64,000 nucleotides of DNA from Chryseobacterium gallinarum. GTDB lineage: Bacteria > Bacteroidota > Bacteroidia > Flavobacteriales > Weeksellaceae. This document shows positions 27,998 to 36,918 of the stretch, in pieces. The translations under genes were made by a program, and so were the position numbers. Numbering within the stretch: position 1 is the stretch's first letter; every line of letters begins with the position of its first letter. Where the stretch lies: assembly GCF_001021975.1 (NCBI RefSeq), contig NZ_CP009928.1, positions 1,054,001-1,118,000 on the forward strand. The letters run 5' to 3'. The notes under the pieces are model-generated. The model did not search any database. It was not told the DNA's origin and saw only the letters and a program-made list of their open reading frames with translations.

Positions 27998-28327
27998 AAA
28001 ACTTGTAAGAAAGGGTTAAAAAATATTTTGTTTTATTAAAAAATATCAGGAAGAGAAAGGAGAGAAAAGAAAAAAAGATAAAAGACATGGAGATGTTTGG
28101 CGCTATCAGAAATAGTCTTTATTCTTTGTTCTTTATTCTTACAATCCGATTCCTAACTGCAACACTGGTATATCTTTTCACAGCGTAATGCAAAATATTT
28201 TTATTACTTTTGTGCGTAATTACCGCGATATCTATAAACACGAAATCCCTTTCATATTTTTACAATGAAAGAGCTGATTTTCAGTATTTTATAAATTTAC
28301 AAACAATTTTCCGCGCCAAAAGAGGGG

Positions 28328-28359
28328 CAAAGATACAAAAAAACTTCCATTAATACAAA
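28328..28359 (-). promoter_or_regulatory. rpoB promoter with long leader
   Basis: Minus strand: TTTG (28359-28356), 20 nt, TATCTTTG (28335-28328), a near-perfect Bacteroidota promoter. The predicted 5' leader to the rpoB ATG at 27997 is about 320 nt. The 28000-28327 stretch contains no gene; nothing else in it could be identified. Confidence 0.7.
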
Positions 28360-28393
28360 TAAATGATCTCATTTTGAGACCATTAAAAGAAAA

Positions 28394-28417
28394 GTGCCGC
28401 CTGTTGTCCGGCGGCAC
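28394..28417 (-). terminator. Terminator of the T9SS surface-protein gene
   Basis: An 8-bp G+C-rich stem, GTGCCGCC (28394-28401) and GGCGGCAC (28410-28417), loop 8 nt; on the minus strand it is followed by TTTTCTTTT. Confidence 0.85.
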
Positions 28418-28440
28418 AGCATTCTATAAGTTTTCTGTAA

Positions 28441-31038
28441 TTATTTTACAATCACTTTATAAGACTTCACATTGGTTTTGGTTTCTATATTAACAATATA
28501 AATTCCTGCTGGTAATGAAGTGGTATCAATTCCGGTATTTACGGTAAACCTGCCTGCTTTAATCACCTTTCCTTCTGCAGAGAACAGCGTATAAGCTCCT
28601 TCTTCTCCTGCGGTAATGGTAAGATTTTCTCCTGCTTTTACAGGGTTAGGATATATTTTAATATCATTGGCTGCATTAATTACTTCCGATGCACCGGCAA
28701 TCCTTGCACTTTCAGAAGAATTTTTCAATACTGAAGTGTATGGAGAAAGTGGAGAATCCGGTGCTCCTCTCTTAATAAGATCAGTATCTACAACCGCCTG
28801 AATACCATCTTTATCTTTGTCATCAATTGTAGAAATGAATCCTCCTCCTAAAGTATCCAGGTTACCTTTTCCGATCTGGTACAGATCAAGATCTGAACCG
28901 TTGGATGTAAGATCCAGGAAGTCCGGTTTATCATCACCATCTGTATTTTTAATGGCATATTTCAGGATGCCTGAATCTGGAAAAGTTTCAAGAATATCGG
29001 CAATACCGTTCTTACCTACTGCAACATTACTATCAATGATTCCGTTACGATCCGTGTCGATCTGGCTGATCACCGATGCCGGAATTCCTGACTCAAACAA
29101 ATCTAACACCCCGTCATTATCAGAGTCAAGGTCTAGATAATTCGGAACAGAATCTCCCAATACAGGTGTCAATACCAGGTCTCCCTCAGTATCATCGTCC
29201 TGGAATTTACCATTTTTATCAAAGTCTTCAGCAGTATCAGGAATACCATCGTTATCAGAATCCAGGTCACAAGCATCCACAATCCCGTCACCGTCTGTAT
29301 CCAGTGTAGGAGATTTATCATTTACAGCATTACAGCCTTCTGCACAGTCCGGGATACCATTACCATTATTATCAATACTGTCATCCCCTCCCGGACAGCG
29401 GTCAAAGCAATTCGGAACTGCGTCGTTATCATCATCCCTGCTTGCGAAGGCATTATAAATATAATAGTTTTGAGGAATGCGAACCGCCGTACCACTGTTA
29501 AACGTAATTTTTATACGGTTAAAGGGTTTTGTCGCCTTACCCCCGACATAGAATTTGTTTGAATTTGTTGTAAAGAAATTACCACTGATGAGACTTCCTG
29601 AACTTGTGAAGCTATCCGTTAGCGTATTACCATTATATAATGTCACCGTAATATTCTCAAGAACACTTACCCCAAGAAGGTTTCCTGCTTTTTCCACCGT
29701 AAATCCGGCCATTGTATTAGCCGGCAGGGTTGCATTACTGCTTACCGTCGCATAAGCCGAAAATATACTAAACAAAGAGGCTGCCGGCACAGTGGCAGTG
29801 GCATAATTTGATGGGTTGTTATCTACAATAGCGCCCGGATTTGTCATTTTTGCTAAAATAAGCCCCAGAAAACCAGGTCCTGATGTCCAGCTGCTTCCCG
29901 TTACCAGATTTCCGGGCACCGAAGAGCCACTGGTCTGGATTTTATCATCACATTCGCAAGATACCGGTTCTTCAAAGGCATAATATACTTTCAAAGCTCC
30001 TAAATTAAACCCTATGGTTTGTGTCACCTTCAGGCGAATCTCATTAAATGGTTTAGAGGTTGTAAGGGTTACTTTCTGCTTTCCTGAACCATATCCAAGA
30101 ACTTTAATATTAATAAGACCTCCCCCGTCAGACAATTGTTTTGAATCCTGAAGTTGTCCGAACAGATAGGTTTCTATTGTAATATTTTTCAAAAATTCAG
30201 CACTAAGAAGCTTTCCCTGGTCATCAGGCTCAATCACAAATCCGGCCCTGTTCCCTGCAGGATATACCTGATTTTTATCCAATACTCCTACTGAATAAGA
30301 TCCTAATAACCCGATTGGAAGAACTATCGTCCCGAAAGAGTTCTTATTCCCATCCCCGATCCTTTCCTTATTCTGAACATATGAAAGCGGAGCCAGAATA
30401 GTACTGCTCCCCGATACATTTCCATCTACACCACTTCCCGCAATAATATCATCACAGATGCCATTATTATCAACAGGCACCCTGGCCGGATCAAAAGCAA
30501 ATGCATAATACACATTCATAGCACTGAATACGGAAAGAACGTTTGTCTGATACAGCCTTACTTCATCAAATTCTTTAGAAGTTTTGAAATGTAAAAATAT
30601 CCTGTTTTTGTTTCCTCCAAATGCCGGCACTGATAAAAGCGTACTACTGGAAGTTGACTCCTGGAGAACCCCATTTTTATATGTACTGATTCTCATTGAG
30701 CTTAGCAGATCAATCGTGATAAAGCTGGTTCCAAGATCCACATTAAACCCTGTAATATAGCCGGCAGGATATGTTGTATTCTTATTTTTAACCGATATAC
30801 CATTTCCACTAACCAGGGAAGCAAAATTCCCCATATTTACACTGTTATCCAGATTGGCGTCAATTACCGGGTTCATGCTTCCGTTGTAACATGCCAAACA
30901 AATTCCTGAGTTATTTACAGGTTTTGCTTCTACTCCCATCCCACGGATAGGTTCATAGCCTTGTTGTGCAAATGCTACAGACGACATTACTGTTACCATG
31001 AGCATTACAATCAGTTTCTCGAATAATTTTTTGGTCAT
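28441..31038 (-). CDS. Large secreted protein: three internal repeats, TSP3 calcium repeats, T9SS sorting domain
   Basis: An 865-aa secreted protein. After a signal peptide (to about residue 25) come three related units of roughly 180 residues, each with an AG-x(n)-GF-V start, an LxNITI-TY-x-G-x-LQ core, a KPFNEIRL-like strand and an ending in YYAF. Cysteine clusters sit at the unit borders. Residues about 550-700 are thrombospondin type 3 repeats (DTDGDGIVDACDLDSDNDG and similar), binding calcium. The last 75 residues (YPNPVKAGENLTI to SYKVIVK) form a type A T9SS sorting domain. A surface or extracellular structural or adhesive role is inferred. It lies between rplL and rpoB, an unusual place. 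Confidence 0.82.
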   Translation of the reverse strand: MTKKLFEKLIVMLMVTVMSSVAFAQQGYEPIRGMGVEAKPVNNSGICLACYNGSMNPVIDANLDNSVNMGNFASLVSGNGISVKNKNTTYPAGYITGFNVDLGTSFITIDLLSSMRISTYKNGVLQESTSSSTLLSVPAFGGNKNRIFLHFKTSKEFDEVRLYQTNVLSVFSAMNVYYAFAFDPARVPVDNNGICDDIIAGSGVDGNVSGSSTILAPLSYVQNKERIGDGNKNSFGTIVLPIGLLGSYSVGVLDKNQVYPAGNRAGFVIEPDDQGKLLSAEFLKNITIETYLFGQLQDSKQLSDGGGLINIKVLGYGSGKQKVTLTTSKPFNEIRLKVTQTIGFNLGALKVYYAFEEPVSCECDDKIQTSGSSVPGNLVTGSSWTSGPGFLGLILAKMTNPGAIVDNNPSNYATATVPAASLFSIFSAYATVSSNATLPANTMAGFTVEKAGNLLGVSVLENITVTLYNGNTLTDSFTSSGSLISGNFFTTNSNKFYVGGKATKPFNRIKITFNSGTAVRIPQNYYIYNAFASRDDDNDAVPNCFDRCPGGDDSIDNNGNGIPDCAEGCNAVNDKSPTLDTDGDGIVDACDLDSDNDGIPDTAEDFDKNGKFQDDDTEGDLVLTPVLGDSVPNYLDLDSDNDGVLDLFESGIPASVISQIDTDRNGIIDSNVAVGKNGIADILETFPDSGILKYAIKNTDGDDKPDFLDLTSNGSDLDLYQIGKGNLDTLGGGFISTIDDKDKDGIQAVVDTDLIKRGAPDSPLSPYTSVLKNSSESARIAGASEVINAANDIKIYPNPVKAGENLTITAGEEGAYTLFSAEGKVIKAGRFTVNTGIDTTSLPAGIYIVNIETKTNVKSYKVIVK

Positions 31039-31073
31039 TTTTTATTTTTTATAAGGTTTGTGTTTATTCTCAA

Positions 31074-32216
31074 TTAGTATAAAGGCTTCCAGTTACTGCC
31101 ATTACATCCTTCATGTGTTTTTGTTGTTGTGTTGTAGCGGATAGCTCCTTCATCCACAGTGGCACAGGCAGCATTGGCCGGAGAAGCTACACCTCTGATC
31201 TGGATGGCCTTACTGACTTCCAGATCCGCAAAATTAGCCGCACTGGGAGTCATATTGATACCCACATCAGTAACAGCTCCATTTTTTCCTGTAAAAACAT
31301 GTGCTGTATTCCCGTAAGCTGTCTGTCCGGCTGCGGCCTGAGTGGAGACTCCGATAGCTATTGCTTCAATTCCCGAAGCCGTATTTCCTGAGCCAATAGC
31401 TATATTATTTGAAGAAGCCGTATTTCCGGTCCCGAAAATAATTCCTCCGTTATTGGTATTAGAATTCCCTACAGTGACTCCGATAATACCTGTAATAGTA
31501 TTAGAATTTCCCAACACCAAATTATTAGCTCCACTCGCCGTATTGGAGTTTCCTATTATTTTGGCTCCGTTTGTAGCTTTATTCCCCAGCCCGATAGCTA
31601 CAGCCGGAAAGTTCCCCTGCGCAGATACGGTGTTGTCTTTTCCTAATGCTATATTGGAAGAGGTGCTGTTGGCAAGCACATTATTAGATCCCCAGGTAAA
31701 GGAAGCAAAAGGTCCTGTTGCGCTATTGGCGTTTCCTCCCTGTAAAGTTCCATTGACATCTAAAATCCCCTTCACATTCTTTTGAGTCACCAATACTATA
31801 TTTTGTCCGTCATTTGTTCCCAAATAGTTTCCGGAAGTAACATCTGATCCCAGAGGAGCCGTGGTAGCTATAGTACCGGTATTTCCAAGGATACGCCAAT
31901 CTGCGCTTAAGCTCCCCCATTTGGTTCCATCAAAATAATAATAGCCGGGGGCGACAACATCAACTGTTTGTCCTGCAGGTGCTGATTCAGCTAAAGTAAC
32001 ATATACAATGGCTCCAGTTTGGGCAGATGTGTAGGTTTTGGCTCTCAGTTCTGCTCCTGTAAGTCGCGGAGCAATGATTCCATCCAGTTTACTTGACATT
32101 GCAGGAAATCCGGTCACATCCAAAGTTGCTGATGGCAAACCGGTATTAATCCCAACCTGTGCTAAGCTTAATGAACTCGCAGATAAAAGTGCGAAGGTGA
32201 ATAATTTGTTTTTCAT
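31074..32216 (-). CDS. Exported protein with YadA-head-like repeats
   Basis: A 380-aa exported protein. The start at 32216 gives a proper signal peptide (KNKLFTFALLSASSLSLAQ), followed by VGINTGLPSATLDV, the motif also found in the three paralogs at 35576-37536. Residues about 165-300 are short degenerate repeats of the type (A/I)IG-x-GNTASG, for example IIGNSNTASG, VLGNSNTITG, IAIGSGNTASG and IAIGVSTQAAAG. This matches the left-handed beta-roll of YadA/Hep_Hag trimeric adhesin heads. No membrane anchor or T9SS domain follows; the C-terminus has two Cys and a WKPLY end as in phage-tail-like or adhesin tip domains. It is 35 bp upstream of the T9SS gene. Confidence 0.7.
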   Translation of the reverse strand: MKNKLFTFALLSASSLSLAQVGINTGLPSATLDVTGFPAMSSKLDGIIAPRLTGAELRAKTYTSAQTGAIVYVTLAESAPAGQTVDVVAPGYYYFDGTKWGSLSADWRILGNTGTIATTAPLGSDVTSGNYLGTNDGQNIVLVTQKNVKGILDVNGTLQGGNANSATGPFASFTWGSNNVLANSTSSNIALGKDNTVSAQGNFPAVAIGLGNKATNGAKIIGNSNTASGANNLVLGNSNTITGIIGVTVGNSNTNNGGIIFGTGNTASSNNIAIGSGNTASGIEAIAIGVSTQAAAGQTAYGNTAHVFTGKNGAVTDVGINMTPSAANFADLEVSKAIQIRGVASPANAACATVDEGAIRYNTTTKTHEGCNGSNWKPLY

Positions 32217-32331
32217 TTTAATGATATTTGTTGTTTTTTTATGTAATAACAATCCTCTAGCTGTTTCACTTAACTATTAAATGAAAAAGACAGCTATTCT
32301 GGTAAGGTTCAGAGTTTTTCAGAAATTGTAC

Positions 32332-32838
32332 TTATTCAGAAGCACTGAATATTTTGTCGGGAATTTTAATAATGAATTGAAAACCATCGACCAACGTAGA
32401 GGAAGGCGTATTAAATTTGTGAGTTCTCTGTAATGGCAATACAGCTGCCAGGGATTCAGGATATAATGTATACATCCGTTCATGCCAGTTTCGGATCTCA
32501 TTGATATTTTTCTGAAATAAAACAGAAAAATTATCATTTACAACCGGGAAGCGTTTTAGCTTTATATCACGTTTAGAATTGATGCCTGTAAAAAGCCCGC
32601 CAGTTTTGTAATCCGGATCTGTATGAATAGTCTGCATGACAAAATTCTTTGTCATAGGTGTTTGCAGATTGTAGTTATGTATATCAGTACAATGCAATAC
32701 TTCCGGGAATCCGTCCATTGTGTTTGATATAGCCTTAGTGTTTAGTTTTCCTATAACCGGCAAAAGCAGCAGAAGAGCTATGATACGGCTATAAGAAAGA
32801 AAATAATTTCTATCCAACTTATTTGTGTGTTTTCTCAA
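32332..32838 (-). CDS. Hypothetical exported or membrane-anchored protein
   Basis: An open frame of 168 codons. The N-terminus has a hydrophobic segment (SRIIALLLLLPVIG, about residues 17-30) usable as a signal anchor; the rest is hydrophilic with no recognised domain. Codon use is plausible for the genome but there is no family match I can recall. It is 115 bp upstream of the YadA-like gene on the same strand. The 190 bp upstream of it (to the rplL terminator) is extremely AT-rich with no gene visible. Confidence 0.5.
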   Translation of the reverse strand: MRKHTNKLDRNYFLSYSRIIALLLLLPVIGKLNTKAISNTMDGFPEVLHCTDIHNYNLQTPMTKNFVMQTIHTDPDYKTGGLFTGINSKRDIKLKRFPVVNDNFSVLFQKNINEIRNWHERMYTLYPESLAAVLPLQRTHKFNTPSSTLVDGFQFIIKIPDKIFSASE

Positions 32839-33034
32839 TGCAAATATAATAATTTTTCAATAAAAACAACATTTCATTTAAAAAAATATTATAAAACACT
32901 AAATAAAAATAATATAATTCAATTAAATAAGTTTTAAATTATAAATAACTCAATGATAATAAAATATTTCACAAATCCATATAAAAATATTTGAATACTC
33001 TTATTAAAAAAAGCATCATTATAGGCATAAAAAA

Positions 33035-33057
33035 AGCCCGGGCAAATTGCCCGGGCT
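33035..33057 (-). terminator. Terminator after rplL
   Basis: A 9-bp G+C stem, AGCCCGGGC (33035-33043) with GCCCGGGCT (33049-33057), loop AAATT; on the minus strand it is followed by a run of Ts. It ends the rplKAJL transcript before the inserted surface genes. Confidence 0.9.
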
Positions 33058-33080
33058 CCTTATTTATAAGAATAATTGAA

Positions 33081-33449
33081 TTATTTCAATTCTACTTCAG
33101 CACCAGCTTCTTCTAATTGCTTCTTAAGAGCTTCAGCTTCGTCTTTAGATACACCAGTCTTGATTGGAGCTGGAGCACCGTCTACGATATCTTTAGCTTC
33201 TTTAAGACCAGCACCAGTTAAATCTTTTACCAATTTAACGATAGCTAATTTAGAAGCACCTGCAGACTTAAGGATTACGTCGAATTCAGTTTTTTCTTCA
33301 GCAGCTTCACCTGCACCTCCACCTGCAACAACTACTGCAGCAGCAGCTGGCTCAATTCCGTACTCATCCTTAAGGATAGTAGCTAATTCGTTTACGTCTT
33401 TTACTGTTAAGTTTACTAGCGTTTCAGCTAAATTTTTTAAATCTGACAT
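33081..33449 (-). CDS. rplL: Ribosomal protein bL12 (L7/L12)
   Basis: A 122-aa ribosomal stalk protein. The N-terminal dimerisation region ([19 protein letters not shown]), an Ala/Gly-rich hinge and the C-terminal globular domain with [17 protein letters not shown] are all present. It binds elongation factors on the ribosome as dimers on L10. It is the last gene of rplK-A-J-L; the transcript ends just downstream at a strong terminator. Confidence 0.98.
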   Translation of the reverse strand: MSDLKNLAETLVNLTVKDVNELATILKDEYGIEPAAAAVVVAGGGAGEAAEEKTEFDVILKSAGASKLAIVKLVKDLTGAGLKEAKDIVDGAPAPIKTGVSKDEAEALKKQLEEAGAEVELK

Positions 33450-33495
33450 TGTTGTAATGTTTTTGTTGATTATTTATTTAATTTTTTGAGTGTAA

Positions 33496-34083
33496 TTATT
33501 CAGCACTTGTTTCCTCAGTGCTATCTGCAGCAGCTTCCGGAGCTTCAGCAGCAGGAGTTTCTTCTACCGCAGGAGCAGCTTCTTCAGCTTTAGCTTCTAC
33601 TGTTTCAGGTTTGTTTTGAAGAGCAGAAACAACTCTCTGGATTGGAGACTGAAGTAATCCGATGATTTCACCGATCATTTCTTCTCTAGACTTGATGTTA
33701 GCCAACATATCTAGATTGTTGTCACCGATATAGAAAGTTTCCTGAACAAAAGCAGATTTTAAAGCCGGCTTCTCTTCTTTCTTTCTGAATCCCTGGATTA
33801 ATTTCGCAGGAGCATTAGCTGTATCAGCAATCATCAACGCTGTGTTTCCTTTGAAAGATGGGAACATTTCAGAGTAATCTACTCCTTCAATCTGCTCCAT
33901 TGCTTTTTGTAAAAGTGTATTTTTTACCACTTTTACTTTGATATTTTGTTTGAAAGCCTGTCTTCTGAAATCTGAAGATTTACCAGCGTTCAATCCTTCT
34001 AGATCTGCTACGTATACTACTTTTGCATCCTGAAGCAAGTCTTTGATCTCTTGTATCGCTACAACTTTTTGGTCTTTTGTCAT
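33496..34083 (-). CDS. rplJ: Ribosomal protein uL10
   Basis: A 195-aa L10, the stalk base that carries L12 dimers. The conserved N-terminal part (QEIKDLLQDAKVVYVADLEG) and the 60-residue core are normal. The C-terminus carries an extra tail of about 30 residues made almost only of Ala, Glu, Pro and Thr after the position where E. coli L10 ends. The tail is a common feature of Bacteroidota L10. It lies 46 bp before rplL. Confidence 0.97.
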   Translation of the reverse strand: MTKDQKVVAIQEIKDLLQDAKVVYVADLEGLNAGKSSDFRRQAFKQNIKVKVVKNTLLQKAMEQIEGVDYSEMFPSFKGNTALMIADTANAPAKLIQGFRKKEEKPALKSAFVQETFYIGDNNLDMLANIKSREEMIGEIIGLLQSPIQRVVSALQNKPETVEAKAEEAAPAVEETPAAEAPEAAADSTEETSAE

Positions 34084-34101
34084 TGTCTTAAGGATTTAAT
34101 A

Positions 34102-34794
34102 TTAGTTAACAGATTTAGTATCGATTGCAATACCCGGGCTCATTGTAGAAGACAAATAGATAGACTTCACATAAGTTCCTTTAGCAGCAGTCGGTTTCAT
34201 TTTGATCAATGTCTGGATAAGTTCCTGAGCATTTTCTTTGATTTTGGCAGCATCAAAAGATACTTTACCAATACCCGCATGGATGATACCATACTTGTCT
34301 ACTTTGAAATCAATTTTACCTGCTTTTACTTCAGTTACTGCTTTACCAATTTCCATTGTTACAGTTCCTGATTTAGGGTTTGGCATTAAACCTCTTGGAC
34401 CTAATACTCTACCTAATGGACCTAGTTTACCCATTACAGCTGGCATTGTAACGATAACGTCAACATCTGTCCAACCATCTTTGATTTTTTGTAAATATTC
34501 GTCAAGACCTACATAGTCAGCACCAGCAGCTTTAGCTTCTGCTTCTTTATCCGGAGTTACAAGAGCTAATACTTTAACATCTTTACCGGTTCCGTGAGGA
34601 AGAGATACAACACCTCTTACCATCTGGTTTGCTTTTCTAGGGTCTACTCCTAATCTTACTGCGATATCTACAGAAGCATCAAACTTTGCAGTGTTCACTT
34701 CCTTTACAAGAGCTGAACCTTCTTCAAGGTTATAGATTCTTCCTTTTTCTACTTTGCTTAAAGCTTCCTTTTGCTTTTTTGTTAATTTTGCCAT
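34102..34794 (-). CDS. rplA: Ribosomal protein uL1
   Basis: A 230-aa L1, which forms the mobile L1 stalk beside the E-site and in many bacteria represses its own operon. The signature [20 protein letters not shown] and [17 protein letters not shown] are intact. It lies 11 bp after rplK and 18 bp before rplJ. No L1-binding mRNA mimic was identified by eye upstream of rplK. Confidence 0.98.
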   Translation of the reverse strand: MAKLTKKQKEALSKVEKGRIYNLEEGSALVKEVNTAKFDASVDIAVRLGVDPRKANQMVRGVVSLPHGTGKDVKVLALVTPDKEAEAKAAGADYVGLDEYLQKIKDGWTDVDVIVTMPAVMGKLGPLGRVLGPRGLMPNPKSGTVTMEIGKAVTEVKAGKIDFKVDKYGIIHAGIGKVSFDAAKIKENAQELIQTLIKMKPTAAKGTYVKSIYLSSTMSPGIAIDTKSVN

Positions 34795-34805
34795 TTCTCT
34801 AAGTT

Positions 34806-35249
34806 TTAAGCGTTAGTTGGTTTAGTTCCTGTTACTCTTAATCCCATAGATCTAGCAGTACCTGCAACCATAGAAAGAGCAGAGTCCATTGTAAAGCAGT
34901 TAAGGTCTGCCATTTTATCTTCAGCGATTTTCTTTACCTGATCCCAAGTTACAGAACCTACTTTGTTTCTGTTTGGTTCACCGGATCCTCCTTTGATCTT
35001 AGCCGCATCCATTAATTGGATTGCTGCAGGCGGAGTTTTAATAACGAATTCAAAAGATTTGTCTTCGTATACTGTAATTACTACAGGTAAAACTTGACCT
35101 GGCTTGTCCTGGGTTCTTCCGTTAAATTGCTTACAAAACTCCATGATGTTCACACCTGCAGAACCCAAAGCTGGACCTACTGGTGGAGAAGGGTTAGCTG
35201 CGCCACCTTTCACCTGAAGCTTTACCATTTTAAAGACTTTTTTAGCCAT
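34806..35249 (-). CDS. rplK: Ribosomal protein uL11
   Basis: A 147-aa L11 of the GTPase-associated centre. The N-terminal [19 protein letters not shown] and C-terminal [12 protein letters not shown] motifs are complete. It begins the rplK-A-J-L operon, which has its own promoter (35347-35377), so its expression does not depend on the nusG transcript from which it is separated by three surface-protein genes. Confidence 0.98.
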   Translation of the reverse strand: MAKKVFKMVKLQVKGGAANPSPPVGPALGSAGVNIMEFCKQFNGRTQDKPGQVLPVVITVYEDKSFEFVIKTPPAAIQLMDAAKIKGGSGEPNRNKVGSVTWDQVKKIAEDKMADLNCFTMDSALSMVAGTARSMGLRVTGTKPTNA

Positions 35250-35346
35250 TGTTTGTTTTTTAAATTTGAATAATTAATGAGTTTGGAAGCATTTATTATT
35301 CAGCAGGTTATCGTACTCACCTATAATAAACCTACTTTTTGGACTG

Positions 35347-35377
35347 CAAAAGTATAAAATATTTTTGAAATAGCAAA
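35347..35377 (-). promoter_or_regulatory. Promoter of rplKAJL
   Basis: Minus strand TTTG (35377-35374), exactly 19 nt, TACTTTTG (35354-35347): an ideal Bacteroidota housekeeping promoter. Predicted leader about 90 nt. Confidence 0.8.
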
Positions 35378-35528
35378 CGGATAGTGTTGATTTTTAGTAA
35401 TATTTATTCAAAATCATCCATTTCTTTTTCTGAAGGAAGATCTTGAATCTCATTTTAAGTCCATTAAAACGACCGCTTCCATTTATCCAATAATGAATAG
35501 ATCAAAAACTTAATGACTATAAAAACAA

Positions 35529-35553
35529 AAAGCCGGCTCCATGAGTCGGCTTT
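35529..35553 (-). terminator. Terminator after the VGINT paralog trio
   Basis: AAAGCCGGCTC (35529-35539) pairs with GAGTCGGCTTT (35543-35553) with one wobble, flanked by an A-run (T-run on the minus strand). Confidence 0.8.
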
Positions 35554-35575
35554 GGCTTTTTGGTATTAATAATCT

Positions 35576-36247
35576 TTAGAATCCTGAAGGCTTGGTAAGA
35601 GTTTGTGTGGAACCATCAGTTCCTCCTAAGTTGGTATTGATATCACTAAAATTCTGTTTAGTGATGAGTCTTTTGTAAGCCATCAGGTAAAATTCTACGG
35701 TAAAGTTATTATATGTTCTCGAAGGATTGGAAGAGGTAAAGGCAATAAGCCTGCTGTTATTGGTAAATCCTGCTTTAAGATGCCAGGTTCCGTTACTTTT
35801 AAATGCAGTAACATCCGGAGAGCCCTGTTGGTTATCATTTACTCCGTTATCTCCGAAATCCAAAGCTACACTTGTAGTACCATCATTAAGCTTGAAAGCA
35901 TAGTTATGTACTACAACCAGAAAATTATTCGCATCAATTTTAGTATCAAAATCAGTGATTCCTGCACCAGATACTCCTGTCAGCGTAAGCTTAATATAGT
36001 TAAACAGGCCACTGCTTTCCAATGCAGGGTCATATAGCTGAAGAGAATTCTGGGAGGTAGCCAGGAAGCTTCCCCCTGTCATCGTAGGTTCCCCCGGATT
36101 TCTTAAATACAGGGCATTGGTACGTGTATTACCATTCACATCAAGTGTTTCTGTAGGGTTTGTAGTATTGATCCCTACTTTCCCCGTTTGTGCATTCAGG
36201 AAAATTCCCAGACACATTATGATGATTATATAAATTTTTCTTTTCAT
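35576..36247 (-). CDS. Exported 'VGINT' protein, paralog 1
   Basis: A 223-aa protein with signal peptide (to LNAQ) then GKVGINTTNPTETLDVNG, the start motif of many Bacteroidota surface proteins. The middle part DTKIDANNFLVVVHNYAF and the late GTWHLKAGF block reappear in the next two genes, so the three are paralogs. The C-terminus MAYKRLITKQNF is the equivalent of the shared Y/F-x-R-x-x-x-K block. No T9SS domain or transmembrane segment. Function unknown; exported, probably surface-associated. It lies 10 bp after paralog 2 on the same strand and ends at the terminator at 35529-35553. Confidence 0.68.
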   Translation of the reverse strand: MKRKIYIIIIMCLGIFLNAQTGKVGINTTNPTETLDVNGNTRTNALYLRNPGEPTMTGGSFLATSQNSLQLYDPALESSGLFNYIKLTLTGVSGAGITDFDTKIDANNFLVVVHNYAFKLNDGTTSVALDFGDNGVNDNQQGSPDVTAFKSNGTWHLKAGFTNNSRLIAFTSSNPSRTYNNFTVEFYLMAYKRLITKQNFSDINTNLGGTDGSTQTLTKPSGF

Positions 36248-36257
36248 AATTGTTGTT

Positions 36258-36899
36258 TTATTGAAGTCCTAGCGGAGTATTGGTTGAAACTCCTGAATAA
36301 CCGGATGCTGCAGTGACAGAGCCATTGAATGTTCCCCAGTCTTTTACCAGAGATCTTTCAAAAACATTCAGGGTGATAGTCCAGGTACCATTTGTTGAAG
36401 AAACTGTTCCTGCCCCTTTGAAACTTAGATTAATAGCATGATAACTTTTTCCATTGCTTGTTACCGGGGTAACTTCTGTAGAATAAGCACCATAGGATTT
36501 TGGGGTAGTCGACATATTCGCTGCAGAAACAGCATTGGTAAAGACAGCTCCGGTAATAGCAACTACATATTTATTAGTTTCTAATCCTGTATTCAGGCTT
36601 ACTACTTCATCCTGCTTAACATTGGTTAAAACTACTTTATATGAATTCACCGGGGCTACATTCCTAAGGGCAATGTCCAGGAGTTTTACTTTCCCCACAG
36701 GGGTAGTATCTTTAGAACGTGTCAGCAGAAGATAATTTCCGCTTGCAGGTGAATTTACCGTATCAATGAGGTAAGACTCCACCAAAGTTTCTCCTTCTAC
36801 ATCCAGAGTGGATTGCGGGGTTTTAGTATTAATGCCAACTTGAGATTGTGCAATTAGAAAAGTACCAACCGCAAGGATGAATGTGGTTATTTTTCTCAT
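36258..36899 (-). CDS. Exported 'VGINT' protein, paralog 2
   Basis: A 213-aa protein with signal peptide (ending IAQS) followed by QVGINTKTPQSTLDVEG. It shares with its neighbours an NTGLETNKYVVAITGAVF block, GTWTITLNVFERSLVKDW near the end, and a Thr/Ser/Gly-rich tail. It is the most divergent of the three. Unknown function, no recognisable catalytic motif. Spaced 19 bp from paralog 3 and 10 bp from paralog 1, so one transcript is likely. Confidence 0.68.
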   Translation of the reverse strand: MRKITTFILAVGTFLIAQSQVGINTKTPQSTLDVEGETLVESYLIDTVNSPASGNYLLLTRSKDTTPVGKVKLLDIALRNVAPVNSYKVVLTNVKQDEVVSLNTGLETNKYVVAITGAVFTNAVSAANMSTTPKSYGAYSTEVTPVTSNGKSYHAINLSFKGAGTVSSTNGTWTITLNVFERSLVKDWGTFNGSVTAASGYSGVSTNTPLGLQ

Positions 36900-36918
36900 T
36901 ATAGTATGTTTTTTTATG

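Noticed and set aside
28441..32838. Recent horizontal transfer of the surface genes between rplL and rpoB
   Set aside because: Base composition and motif style look like the rest of the chromosome; no att sites, IS ends or integrases at the borders. Insertion is clear, foreign origin is not.
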